Positions 16,644 through 25,104 of a stretch of 64,000 bases of DNA are shown one piece after another (within the stretch, counting starts at the first letter, position 1; every line of letters begins with the position of its first letter). The stretch lies in NCBI GenBank assembly GCA_964389375.1, contig CAYMDP010000008.1, forward strand, positions 1 through 64,000, given 5' to 3'. The notes beneath the pieces were generated by a model that was not told the DNA's origin, searched no databases, and worked only from the letters and a program-made list of their open reading frames with translations. The stretch is from CAYMDP01 sp964389375. GTDB lineage: Bacteria > Bdellovibrionota > Bdellovibrionia > Bdellovibrionales > UBA1609. The position numbers and the translations under genes were made by a program.

Positions 16644-17600
16644 TTATAAACTTTTAAGCTCGTCCATCAACTCGACTAGCTTATTTGCGATGCCAAATTC
16701 TAAAGCCGAGTGTCCTGCATCTTCTATTATATGTAGTTTTGCGTGTGGGGCTTGTTTCTTTAAATCCCATGCGTTTTCTATGGGACACACGACATCATAA
16801 CGTCCGTGAACGATTTCGATTGGAATGTTGCGAAGTTGTTTTGCATTCTCTAAAATCCAGTTGGGGCTCTTTAGAAAAATGCCATGGGTAAAGTAATGGC
16901 ATTCGATTCGTGCAAAGGCTAAAGCAAACTCATCGCCGCCAAATTTTTCGATTAGATCTAAGTCTGGGATTAATTTGGAGGTCGAGGCCTCCCAGATACT
17001 CCATGCTTTTGCCGCCTCTAAGCGGACCTTAGTATCAGAACTAGTCAGCCTTTTGTAGTATGCGGCAACAAAGTCGCTGCGTTCGCTTTCGGGAATTGGT
17101 TTTAAATAGTGTTCCCAAGCATCTGGAAATATTCGGCTGGCCCCTTCTTGGTAAAACCACTTAATCTCTTGAGGGCGACACAAAAAGATTCCTCTTAAAA
17201 CTAAGGCCTTAACCTTTTCAGGATGAGTTTCGGCGTAGACTAGTGCAAGCGTGCTGCCCCAGCTTCCGCCAAATACGATCCATTTCTCAATGGACAATTT
17301 TTCGCGTAATTTTTCGATGTCAGAAACTAGATCCCAAGTCGTATTTTCTTTAAGTTCTGCGTGGGGAGTGCTAAGCCCAGAGCCCCTTTGATCAAATAAA
17401 ATAATTCTGTAAAACTTTGGATCAAAAAACTGCCGATAGGTTGCAGATATTCCTCCGCCTGGACCCCCGTGCAAAAATACCACGGCTGGCCCTTTAGGAT
17501 TTCCGACTTCTTCAAAATAGATTTCGTGAAGGTCCGAAACCTTTAAGCGTCCCGTTTGGAAGGGTTCGGTGATGGGGTAAAGTTTAGATTCTTTCATCAA
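16644..17600 (-). CDS. pip: Proline iminopeptidase (S33)
   Basis: 318 residues. Releases N-terminal proline from peptides, normally in the cytoplasm. Family signatures: VFLHGGPGGG (oxyanion region), FDQRGSGLS, and nucleophile elbow VFGGSWGSTLAL with Ser113; Asp and His are in HGRYDVVCP and EDAGHSA. Length is normal for the family. Three bases separate the thiolase stop from this start, so they form an operon, with pip last. Confidence 0.95.
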   Translation of the reverse strand: MMKESKLYPITEPFQTGRLKVSDLHEIYFEEVGNPKGPAVVFLHGGPGGGISATYRQFFDPKFYRIILFDQRGSGLSTPHAELKENTTWDLVSDIEKLREKLSIEKWIVFGGSWGSTLALVYAETHPEKVKALVLRGIFLCRPQEIKWFYQEGASRIFPDAWEHYLKPIPESERSDFVAAYYKRLTSSDTKVRLEAAKAWSIWEASTSKLIPDLDLIEKFGGDEFALAFARIECHYFTHGIFLKSPNWILENAKQLRNIPIEIVHGRYDVVCPIENAWDLKKQAPHAKLHIIEDAGHSALEFGIANKLVELMDELKSL

Positions 17601-17603
17601 AGC

Positions 17604-18878
17604 TTAGTTCCTTTCTATGATCGCCGTAACACCCATGCCGCCGGCGGTACAGACCGAAATTAAACCTCGTCCCGATCCTTTTTGTGAAAGCATCTTTGCG
17701 AGCGAGGCTACAATTCTTGCGCCAGTCGCAGCAAAGGGATGTCCCAATGCCACACTACCGCCTTTGACATTCAGTTTTGAAAAATCAATTTCGCCGAGTG
17801 GAGCATCGAGGCCAAGTTTATTTTTGCAAAACTCAGGAGACTTCCAGGCTTCCAGTGTGCAAAGTACTTGTGCCGCGAAGGCTTCATGGATTTCGTAGAA
17901 ATCAAAATCCTGAAGTTTTAGATTTGCTCGCTTCAACAGGCGTGGCACCGCATAGGCGGGCGCCATCAAAAGGCCTTCATCTTTTACAAAGTCCACGGCC
18001 GAAACTTGAGATTGACTAAAGTAGGCTAAAATTGGAAGGCCTCTTTGCTTGGCCCATTCTTCGGATGCCAGCAATACACAGGCCGATCCATCCGTTAGGG
18101 GAGAGGCATTGCCAGCAGTGATCGTTCCCTTTTGGCTGCGTTCAAAAGCAGGCGGTAGCTTCGCCATTTTCTCTAGAGTTGAATCCTTTCGAACATTGTT
18201 GTCCTTATCCAGGCCCTTAAAGGGAACCAACAAATCCTTATAAAATCCTTCTTCCTGAGCTCGGCTCGCGTTCAAATGACTTTGTAAAGCCAATTGATCT
18301 TGGGCGGATCGAGAAATCTTCCATTGTTGAGCCATCAGTTCGCAACTTTGTCCCATACTTAAATTTGTTCTAGGTTCAATGACGGCCGGAGAAATAGGTT
18401 TTAAGTCTTTAGGTCGAATACTCAATAAGGGCTTTAGTTTTTCGAGGCTGGTTTTTCCCTTAAAGCTTTTCAACATCTTTTGACCGAAGCTTCGACTAAA
18501 AACAAAAGGAAGATCTGAATTGGTGTCTGTACCACCAGCCACTCCGGCTTCGATCTGGCCCATGGCAATTTTATTGGCAACCAGAATCGCAGCTTCTAAA
18601 GAAGTTCCGCAGGCTCTTTGTAAATCAAAAGCCGGTGTCCTCGGGGATAAAGAAGTCCCAAGCGTCACTTCGCGGGCCATATTCCAATCCGAGGAGTGTT
18701 TCATCACCGCACCAAGAACGACATCGCCTAGCTCGACCCCTTTTAAATTAAAGCGATCCACTAGGGCTTGCAGAGAGAAAGTCATCAGATCCTGATTACT
18801 CACTCCCATGTAGGCTCCCATCGAGCGACTAAATGGAATGCGAACGCCTCCGACAATTGCGACTTTTCTAATAGACAT
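17604..18878 (-). CDS. Acetyl-CoA acyltransferase (thiolase, FadI-like)
   Basis: 424 residues. Cleaves or condenses acyl-CoA thioesters in fatty-acid breakdown. Cys90 in DLQRACGTS is the acylated residue; EIHEAFAAQV and the terminal SVCTAGGMGV (second Cys) complete the site, and GGSVALGHPFAATGAR carries the usual His. The length and sequence fit the longer FadI-type subgroup. AAGGAG precedes the ATG. It lies in an operon between ydcZ-like and pip; no hydratase/dehydrogenase partner is adjacent. Confidence 0.95.
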   Translation of the reverse strand: MSIRKVAIVGGVRIPFSRSMGAYMGVSNQDLMTFSLQALVDRFNLKGVELGDVVLGAVMKHSSDWNMAREVTLGTSLSPRTPAFDLQRACGTSLEAAILVANKIAMGQIEAGVAGGTDTNSDLPFVFSRSFGQKMLKSFKGKTSLEKLKPLLSIRPKDLKPISPAVIEPRTNLSMGQSCELMAQQWKISRSAQDQLALQSHLNASRAQEEGFYKDLLVPFKGLDKDNNVRKDSTLEKMAKLPPAFERSQKGTITAGNASPLTDGSACVLLASEEWAKQRGLPILAYFSQSQVSAVDFVKDEGLLMAPAYAVPRLLKRANLKLQDFDFYEIHEAFAAQVLCTLEAWKSPEFCKNKLGLDAPLGEIDFSKLNVKGGSVALGHPFAATGARIVASLAKMLSQKGSGRGLISVCTAGGMGVTAIIERN

Positions 18879-18889
18879 GATGTTCTCCT

Positions 18890-19339
18890 TTAACTTTTAA
18901 ATGCTACAATAAGAGCGCCAAGCATAGCGAGCAAGGTTCCGCCCACTCTCCAGGCCGAGGGACTAATGTCTTCAGCGAAATGATCCCACAGCAGACTCGC
19001 AATCAGCTGAGCTGCCACCAATCCTACAAAAACCTGAAGGGCTCCTTTTTTTGCCAGAACAAAAGGAATTCCAAAGATAAATAAAAATCCAAAAAGTCCA
19101 GGGAGGATACTTTTCCAGGACAAGGCTTTGACTAACTCAGTGCTTGAATGAATTTTGATGTCCTGAGGAGCCAACAGATATGCAAGGCCGAGGTATACAC
19201 AGGAAAAGGCTAAAACAAAAAACGAGTTCACAACAAGCGTCAGAGGGAGGCCCCAAGCTTCTGCAAGTTGACGGTTAAAGCCACCTTGCAAGACCGTTGC
19301 AAAACCCAAAGAAAGAATAATGAGAGGAATCCAAGACAT
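18890..19339 (-). CDS. YdcZ-type (DUF606) DMT membrane protein
   Basis: 149 residues with five hydrophobic segments, beginning WIPLIILSLGFATVLQGGFNRQLA and ending with GGTLLAMLGALIVA, the pattern of the short YdcZ/DMT transporters. Such proteins usually dimerise. Substrate unknown. Eleven bases upstream of the thiolase start, so first gene of the operon with thiolase and pip. Confidence 0.85.
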   Translation of the reverse strand: MSWIPLIILSLGFATVLQGGFNRQLAEAWGLPLTLVVNSFFVLAFSCVYLGLAYLLAPQDIKIHSSTELVKALSWKSILPGLFGFLFIFGIPFVLAKKGALQVFVGLVAAQLIASLLWDHFAEDISPSAWRVGGTLLAMLGALIVAFKS

Positions 19340-19426
19340 TTACTTACACCTAAACTTCACGTACCATTAAACACCTCTAGTTAGGGTCCTGCAAATGCAA
19401 AACTGTTTTGTTTGAAGGAATAATCC

Positions 19427-20950
19427 ATGACGACTCAAGACAAAGCCCAAGCCTTTCTTGAAAAGGCCTCGCTCTATCATCTTGGCGCATTGGTGACGGA
19501 ACAAGCTCATCCTTTAACCCAGGATTTATCTCGACTTGCACAAGAAGACTTGCTTGAGGCCTACTCCGTTTTGCGAAAGGTCGATGTTCTGGCTCTTACG
19601 CACTTTGAGGCCTTTTTGCCTCAATTAAAGGGGCTCGAGCGGGCTGTGCAATCGACCCTCAAAGAGGGTGGGCGCATTTTTATTTGTGGCTGCGGCGCTA
19701 CGGGTCGCTTGGCGCTTAATTTAGAGTATCTATGGAATCAGTCTCATCCGGGCTCAACTTCAGTGATTTCATTTATGGCCGGTGGAGATGTGGCCTTAGT
19801 GCATGCGCTCGAGGGCTTTGAGGATTTTCCCGATTATGGCGCTCGTCATTTAAAAGAGCTCGGATTTCGCGAAGGTGATCTTTTAATTAGTTCCACAGAA
19901 GGCGGAGAAACCCCTTTTGTCATCGGTGCAACCGAAGAGGCCGCAAGAATCTCTTCAGTAAAACCCTTCTTCCTTTATTGTAACCCCTCCGAAATATTGA
20001 TCGAAAAAGTTGAGCGTTCAAAAAGAGTTCTGCAAAACCCGAGGATCGAGTCGATTTGTCTTTTTGTGGGCCCCATGGCCATCGCCGGAAGTACGCGGAT
20101 GCAGGCCTCGACAGTTTTGATGTTGGGAATTGGTTTGGCGCTATTGAAACAAGGCCAAGACTGGGCTCAAATTTTAGATCAATTGAAAAGCCATTTGCTA
20201 AATTTAGACTTAAATCCCTGGACAAGTTTAACAGAAGCCGAAGCAAAAATTTACCAAAATGGGGATCACAGTCTTTATCAAGCCGACGAGTTTGCGATGA
20301 CGGTGATGACGGATACGACGGAAAGGGCGCCCACATTTAGCTTCTCCGCCTTTGATAATCAAAAATTTCCAAAGACGAAGGCCTCTTTAACTTACCTTTA
20401 CATGCCTCATTGTCAGGGGACGGATGAGGCCTGGACGGCTTTGCTGGGCAGAAGACCGCGTCCTCTTGAATGGCCAGAAATTCACGTGAAGGCCTCAAAA
20501 GAGTATCTTCAAGGATTTGATTTCGGAAAAGGGGCTTTAGGATTTCGTAAAAACCTTTTGCCGCAAAAATCCCATCATGTGATTGAAGTGCTCAGTGATA
20601 GAGATCGAGTTGAAGTCAGGCTTGAATCCTTAAAGACTGAATTCAAGCGAGCAGATCAAGGGCTAATAGATCATCTTCTACTAAAGATGATGCTAAATGC
20701 TCACTCCACTCTAGTGATGGGAAGGCTTGGTCGTTACCAAGGAAACTTGATGACCTATGTCGTGCCCACAAACGGAAAACTGATTGATCGGGCCACTCGC
20801 TACGTGCAAATTCTTTTAGAGCGAGAAGGGCTTAAAGACAAATTCTCCTACGCAGAAATCCTAAAAGTTTTATTTACTGAATTTGAAAACCTAAAAGAAG
20901 ACGAGCCAATAGTGCTGAAGACCCTCGCAGCATTACTAAAACACCCATAA
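19427..20950 (+). CDS. SIS-domain protein of the MurQ/GCKR family
   Basis: 507 residues; MurQ etherases have about 300 and animal GCKR about 625. First SIS domain: IFICGCGATGRLAL, ALEGFED (equivalent to the MurQ EGAED loop), STEGGETPFVIGA and GSTRMQASTVLML. The C-terminal part (about 300-507) is an additional helical and SIS-like region. MurQ removes lactate from N-acetylmuramic acid 6-phosphate during peptidoglycan recycling; GCKR binds sugar phosphates and regulates glucokinase. The MurQ sequence around its ECPPTF motif is not conserved here, so an etherase activity is uncertain. Confidence 0.8.
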   Translation: MTTQDKAQAFLEKASLYHLGALVTEQAHPLTQDLSRLAQEDLLEAYSVLRKVDVLALTHFEAFLPQLKGLERAVQSTLKEGGRIFICGCGATGRLALNLEYLWNQSHPGSTSVISFMAGGDVALVHALEGFEDFPDYGARHLKELGFREGDLLISSTEGGETPFVIGATEEAARISSVKPFFLYCNPSEILIEKVERSKRVLQNPRIESICLFVGPMAIAGSTRMQASTVLMLGIGLALLKQGQDWAQILDQLKSHLLNLDLNPWTSLTEAEAKIYQNGDHSLYQADEFAMTVMTDTTERAPTFSFSAFDNQKFPKTKASLTYLYMPHCQGTDEAWTALLGRRPRPLEWPEIHVKASKEYLQGFDFGKGALGFRKNLLPQKSHHVIEVLSDRDRVEVRLESLKTEFKRADQGLIDHLLLKMMLNAHSTLVMGRLGRYQGNLMTYVVPTNGKLIDRATRYVQILLEREGLKDKFSYAEILKVLFTEFENLKEDEPIVLKTLAALLKHP

Positions 20951-20956
20951 AGCGAA

Positions 20957-21177
20957 TTTTTTGATCCACCTCTGAATCAAACTCCTGGCAAGTCGCACTT
21001 TTCCAATCTCAAAAAAGTGTCCGCCGAAGACTAGTTTCGCAGGGCGGCCCAAATTTAAACCTGGTTATCATGTGTAATCTCAAGGGCCGACCGAGAATGT
21101 CCGACGGCTGAGGCGGAGCACTTTTTTGAGATTGGAAAAGTGCGGCTTGCCAATGAAATCTGGTGGTGGGATCAAAA
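20957..21177. repeat. Long fold-back element between convergent genes
   Basis: Arms 20987-21025 and 21112-21151 are complementary over a core GCACTTTTCCAATCTCAAAA with a single mismatch in 33, then continue as GTG(C)TCCGCC. Weaker complementarity extends outward to TTTTGATCC/GGGATCAAAA at both edges. The element fills almost all of the space between two converging stop codons. Confidence 0.88.
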
Positions 21178-22743
21178 CTATTTCGCGAATTCGACGGCTT
21201 GGGTTTCGCGAACAACGGTGACCTTAATAAGGCCTGGATAAGAACATTCTTCTTCGATTTTTTGCGCAATTTTTTTACTAAGCTTTAAAGCTTCCATATC
21301 ATCGCAACGACGGCTGTCGACGATGATGCGGACTTCGCGTCCGGCACTGAGGATATAAGTCGCCATCACTCCATCAAAGCTGTTTCCGATTTTCTCAAGG
21401 TCAGCCATTTTCTGAGAATAAGAGTCAATGGTAGATCGTCTGGCCCCAGGGCGGGCTCCAGAAATCGCATCCGCGGCGATTACAAGGTAGGCCAGATCCG
21501 TCGAAGGTTGTTCATCGTAGTGATGAGCTCTGACCGCATGAACAATTTGTGGAGCTTCGTTGTGGCGCTCGATAAAATCGGCTCCGATTACTGCATGTCC
21601 ACCATCTTTACTGTGATCCATGGCTTTTCCGATATCGTGCAAAAGGCCAGAGCGTCGTCCATCCGTTGTGTTGACTCCAAGTTCTGAGCTTAATAATCCG
21701 CAAAGCCAGCCGACTTCAGAGCAATGGAAGTACTGGTTTTGTGCGAAAGAATAGCGGTATCTTAAGGCTCCCATCATGTTGACTACTTCTTCGTGCATTC
21801 CGGTAAGCTTTAGTTCGCGGGTCAATTTTTGGCCGTCCGAGGCAATTTTGCGAAAGAGATCTCTTTTGATCCGCTCAAAATTTTGTTGGATCGAACTTTC
21901 AGTAATATTTCGCTCTTTAGACATGCGCTCAAGGCAGGCTCTTCCAAGCTCTCTTCGGACGGGATCAAAACCCAAGACTGAGGCGCTATGATATTCTTCG
22001 TTGATCGAAATATCTACGCCGCAGATTTTTTCGATCAGGTTTAAATTCTTTCGATCAGGTCCGACAACTCGTTTAAGTTCTTCGAGGCTCGAAAAGCTGA
22101 CGTTTCCGATCCCGCGCTCTGGACAATAGGCTCTTGCAAAACGATTTAAGACCACGTGAAGAAGTCGCTTCGCTTCGCGCTCTAAATTATACTGGTGCTC
22201 TTCTTCAAAGGCTTGGGCTGCGCGGGTGGCAAGGGTTGAGCTTTCTTCTTCGAGTTTTAGGATCATCTGAGATTTTAGCTCATCCAACTGAACTTGAGAG
22301 GCGGGCACAAGAGCCGACTTAAGTTGCTCCCGAATCTCTGCAGTTCGCTTTTTAAGGTCGTCAAATCTTTGCTGCAGTCCTTGAATCATTTTATCTCGAG
22401 ACTGAATGGCGCTATGCCGGCTTTGAACTTTTTGATCCATAGATCGAATGCGCTCTTGAATCAGCTCTTCTTTTTCTGCAAGACGACTTTGCGCCTGATG
22501 AATCTCTTGGACTTTTCGTTTGGTGTCTCGCTCAAATTGTTTTTCCGCTTCTTCTTTAAGATCCTCAAGTTGTTCGTTGAGCTCTTGATCTAAAATGCGG
22601 GCTTGGTCTTCGGCATGGGATAGGATTTCTTGGGCTTCTTCTTGGGCCTCAGAAAGAAGCTTTCTACGATGAACATAGGAGCCGACCCAGGCTATTGCCA
22701 GACCAGAGAATAAACCAACAAATCCGACCAGGGCCCAAATCAC
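21178..22743 (-). CDS. rny: Ribonuclease Y
   Basis: 521 residues. Membrane-bound endoribonuclease that starts mRNA decay. Layout: one N-terminal membrane segment (about 3-23), a long coiled coil (about 25-190, Glu/Gln/Arg-rich), a KH domain (about 205-270, including GRKN/D-like DRKNLNLIEKICGVDI) and an HD domain with LLHDIGKAMDH and later HHYDE. Standard length. The start is followed by a divergent thioesterase gene. Confidence 0.96.
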   Translation of the reverse strand: MIWALVGFVGLFSGLAIAWVGSYVHRRKLLSEAQEEAQEILSHAEDQARILDQELNEQLEDLKEEAEKQFERDTKRKVQEIHQAQSRLAEKEELIQERIRSMDQKVQSRHSAIQSRDKMIQGLQQRFDDLKKRTAEIREQLKSALVPASQVQLDELKSQMILKLEEESSTLATRAAQAFEEEHQYNLEREAKRLLHVVLNRFARAYCPERGIGNVSFSSLEELKRVVGPDRKNLNLIEKICGVDISINEEYHSASVLGFDPVRRELGRACLERMSKERNITESSIQQNFERIKRDLFRKIASDGQKLTRELKLTGMHEEVVNMMGALRYRYSFAQNQYFHCSEVGWLCGLLSSELGVNTTDGRRSGLLHDIGKAMDHSKDGGHAVIGADFIERHNEAPQIVHAVRAHHYDEQPSTDLAYLVIAADAISGARPGARRSTIDSYSQKMADLEKIGNSFDGVMATYILSAGREVRIIVDSRRCDDMEALKLSKKIAQKIEEECSYPGLIKVTVVRETQAVEFAK

Positions 22744-22838
22744 AAGATTCTCCTTAAGTGCATCAGACGTTTATAGCAGGTCCGCGTCCTCTAAACCAGG
22801 TCTTGACCCTGCGCAATAGAGCCTTCAGAATTAAGCCA

Positions 22839-23231
22839 ATGAAGACATATGAATACCCCATTCAAATAAAAGAGCATCACTTAGATACCTTTGGCCACGT
22901 CAATAATGCCACCTACTTAAGCCTCTTTGAGGAGGCCCGCTGGGAGCTAATCACCGAGAAGGGGATCACCCTGGAGTCCATTCACCACAAGGCCCAGGGG
23001 CCAGTGATTTTAGAGGTCTCTTTAAAATTCATGAGGGAGCTTAGAAATCGAGAGTGGATTAAGATCGAATCTCGGTTTTTGGGCTTTAAAGGCAAGGTTG
23101 GAAAAATCGAGCAGGTGATGAAGAACGCTGATGGGGCCGACTGTTGTCGAGCCGAATTTGTTTTTGGCGTGTTTGATACAAAGGCCCGAAAACTGATCAC
23201 TCCGCCTTCTGAATGGACTGGACTCTCTTAA
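22839..23231 (+). CDS. Acyl-CoA thioesterase, hotdog fold (4HBT/YbgC-like)
   Basis: 130 residues from the ATG at 22839; the frame opens 81 bases earlier, overlapping the rny leader, and that extension is not family-like. YPIQIKEHHLDTFGHVNNATY with the catalytic Asp in LDTFGHVNN, then FEEARWELITEKG, are typical of 4HBT thioesterases. Cleaves an acyl-CoA thioester in the cytoplasm; chain preference unknown. No clear ribosome-binding site. Confidence 0.87.
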   Translation: MKTYEYPIQIKEHHLDTFGHVNNATYLSLFEEARWELITEKGITLESIHHKAQGPVILEVSLKFMRELRNREWIKIESRFLGFKGKVGKIEQVMKNADGADCCRAEFVFGVFDTKARKLITPPSEWTGLS

Positions 23232-23334
23232 AGTCTAGGCCGAGCAAAAATTTTAAAAAGCTAAATGCAATTGTAGCCTTAACTTGTGCCCCAGAGATCC
23301 GAAAAGAGATTGAAGCACGAAGAAGGATCTTAAG

Positions 23335-24471
23335 TTGAATAATATCAAGCGATATAAAAAAGGCGACTACCTATTTAAAGAGGGCGAAAACGTCCAAACG
23401 CTTTTTATTATCCAATCAGGAAAAGTCGCTCTGAACGTTGAAAGATCGGGTCGAAAGATCGAAGTCGTGACTCTTGGTGCGAATCAAGTCCTCGGAGAGC
23501 AGGGACTCTTCGCCAATACCAGACATACTTTTTGTGCTGAAGCCTTACAAGAAACCAAAGTGATGGAAGTGGGAATGGAAGTCATCAAGGGCCAGATGAA
23601 TTCCTCAGCACCTGGTGTAAAGCTTTTGTTAAAGAGCATGGTGGATGAATCTAAGATCTCGCGCAAAGCTCTACAGGCCTTTAAGATGGAACAAGATAAG
23701 GCTCCTTGTCCGCAGGTTTCAATTCCTAGGGTCTTTAGTTTGTTAAATCTTGTTTCTCGTCATACTGGCAAAGTGCAAGGTGAGAATCCAAAACATATCA
23801 TTGTCGATTGGGGCATTTTAAAGCTTTACGCCTCTCGTATGTTTAGCGAATCCTTTCAAAGAATGCGAGGCGTTTTAGATCTGTTAAAGAAGCTTGGTTA
23901 TGGGGACTTGGTCATAGAAAAAAATGAAGAAGGTATCGAAGAACTGATTCGAGCAGAGATTTTTGATATTCAGATGATTGAAGATTTCGCTGAATTTTAT
24001 CAGTACAATTATTATAAAGGCAGTCGTGCGGAAGTCATTTATGTAGATCCTTTGGCCCTAAAAGTCGCATCAGCCCTTTGTGAAGTGGCTGAGCCTGTAG
24101 AGCCAGATCGAAAAGGTGTCGTCAGCGTAGATTTTAAACTTCTATTAGATGAGTTAAAGACCAAGTACCGTATCGATCTAAAGAATACCCATATGGACAG
24201 TCTTGAGCGTAAGGGCTTATTTGTAAAGCGGACTACGCTTGACGATGGGACTAGTTTTTTAAGCTTTGACAAGATGGAGTTCAAAAAAACGACCACTTTT
24301 TGGAAGATTATTTTTGAAATCGACAAATGGAACGAGCGAGGCTTTGTGAACATGAAAGAGAAAGAAGAAGTCGCCGAGGAATCTGGCGAGGCTTGCCCAG
24401 ATTGCAAAGGGGTCATTTCGAGTGAACACAAGTTTTGCCCTCATTGCGGGTTTAAGATTAAAGCGGCCTAG
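23335..24471 (+). CDS. Cyclic-nucleotide-binding-domain protein with C-terminal zinc ribbon
   Basis: 378 residues; TTG start with AGGAT seven bases upstream. Residues about 1-115 form a CNB domain (KGDYLFKEGENVQTLFIIQSG, GEQGLFANTRHTF). The middle (about 130-340) is helical with winged-helix-like segments and no recognised family. The end has CPDC...CPHC (about 354-373), a zinc ribbon. The residues that define a true cAMP pocket (the Arg-containing loop) are only partly matched: NTRHTF keeps an Arg. It may bind a nucleotide or simply use the fold for dimer contacts. Possible regulator. Confidence 0.82.
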   Translation: MNNIKRYKKGDYLFKEGENVQTLFIIQSGKVALNVERSGRKIEVVTLGANQVLGEQGLFANTRHTFCAEALQETKVMEVGMEVIKGQMNSSAPGVKLLLKSMVDESKISRKALQAFKMEQDKAPCPQVSIPRVFSLLNLVSRHTGKVQGENPKHIIVDWGILKLYASRMFSESFQRMRGVLDLLKKLGYGDLVIEKNEEGIEELIRAEIFDIQMIEDFAEFYQYNYYKGSRAEVIYVDPLALKVASALCEVAEPVEPDRKGVVSVDFKLLLDELKTKYRIDLKNTHMDSLERKGLFVKRTTLDDGTSFLSFDKMEFKKTTTFWKIIFEIDKWNERGFVNMKEKEEVAEESGEACPDCKGVISSEHKFCPHCGFKIKAA

Positions 24472-24656
24472 GGCCTAGACCAAAATTCTGTTAAATTTTG
24501 ATCCGTATCAATTCGAGAAGCACACCCACCCAACCACGTAAGCTGCGATCTAATCTGAGAAGTTTTAAATCGAGGGAGTTCTTATTTGCTGCAACAATCT
24601 GAGCGGCGTATACTAAGGAGACTTTGTTGTACGTTTTTGTTGGAAGGGGATTCACA

Positions 24657-25097
24657 TTGAAGACCGTATTAGACATATTGACCGAAACTAAGCAAGACCT
24701 TACCTCCGTAAAACCCACAGACTCTGTACTGACCGCCATTAAGCTGATGTCCGAGCGCGATCTTGGAGCCTTGCCCGTATTGTCGGGAACTCAGTTGGTG
24801 GGAGTGATTTCCGAAAGAGATTATACTCGGAAAGTGACCTTAAAAAATCGAACGGCTGATAAAACTTTGGTGCGCGATGTGATGACCTCAGATGTGTACT
24901 GGATATCGGCCACTCGAACCCTAGAGGATTGTCTGAAATTGATGAAGGACCGTCAGGTTCGTCACATGCCGGTGATGCACGATAATAAGATTATTGGCTT
25001 TGTATCTGTTTTGGATGTTGTTCAAAGTATGATGAATGAGCATTCAAAAGTTGTTTCGGACCTTCAGGAATACGTCTCTAAGACCTGGCCCTTTTAA
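24657..25097 (+). CDS. Two-CBS-domain protein
   Basis: 146 residues from the TTG at 24657, chosen for AAGGGG seven bases upstream and the family-like opening MKTVLDIL; an earlier TTG (24624) after AAGGAG is possible. Two CBS motifs: VKPTDSVLTAIKLMSERDLGAL and the second around SATRTLEDCLKLMKDRQVRH, with VGVISERDYTRKV and GFVSVLDVVQ ending each. CBS pairs bind adenine nucleotides and often sense energy state. Same-strand follow-on from the CNB gene, 185 bases away. Confidence 0.9.
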   Translation: MKTVLDILTETKQDLTSVKPTDSVLTAIKLMSERDLGALPVLSGTQLVGVISERDYTRKVTLKNRTADKTLVRDVMTSDVYWISATRTLEDCLKLMKDRQVRHMPVMHDNKIIGFVSVLDVVQSMMNEHSKVVSDLQEYVSKTWPF

Positions 25098-25104
25098 TCC
25101 GTCT

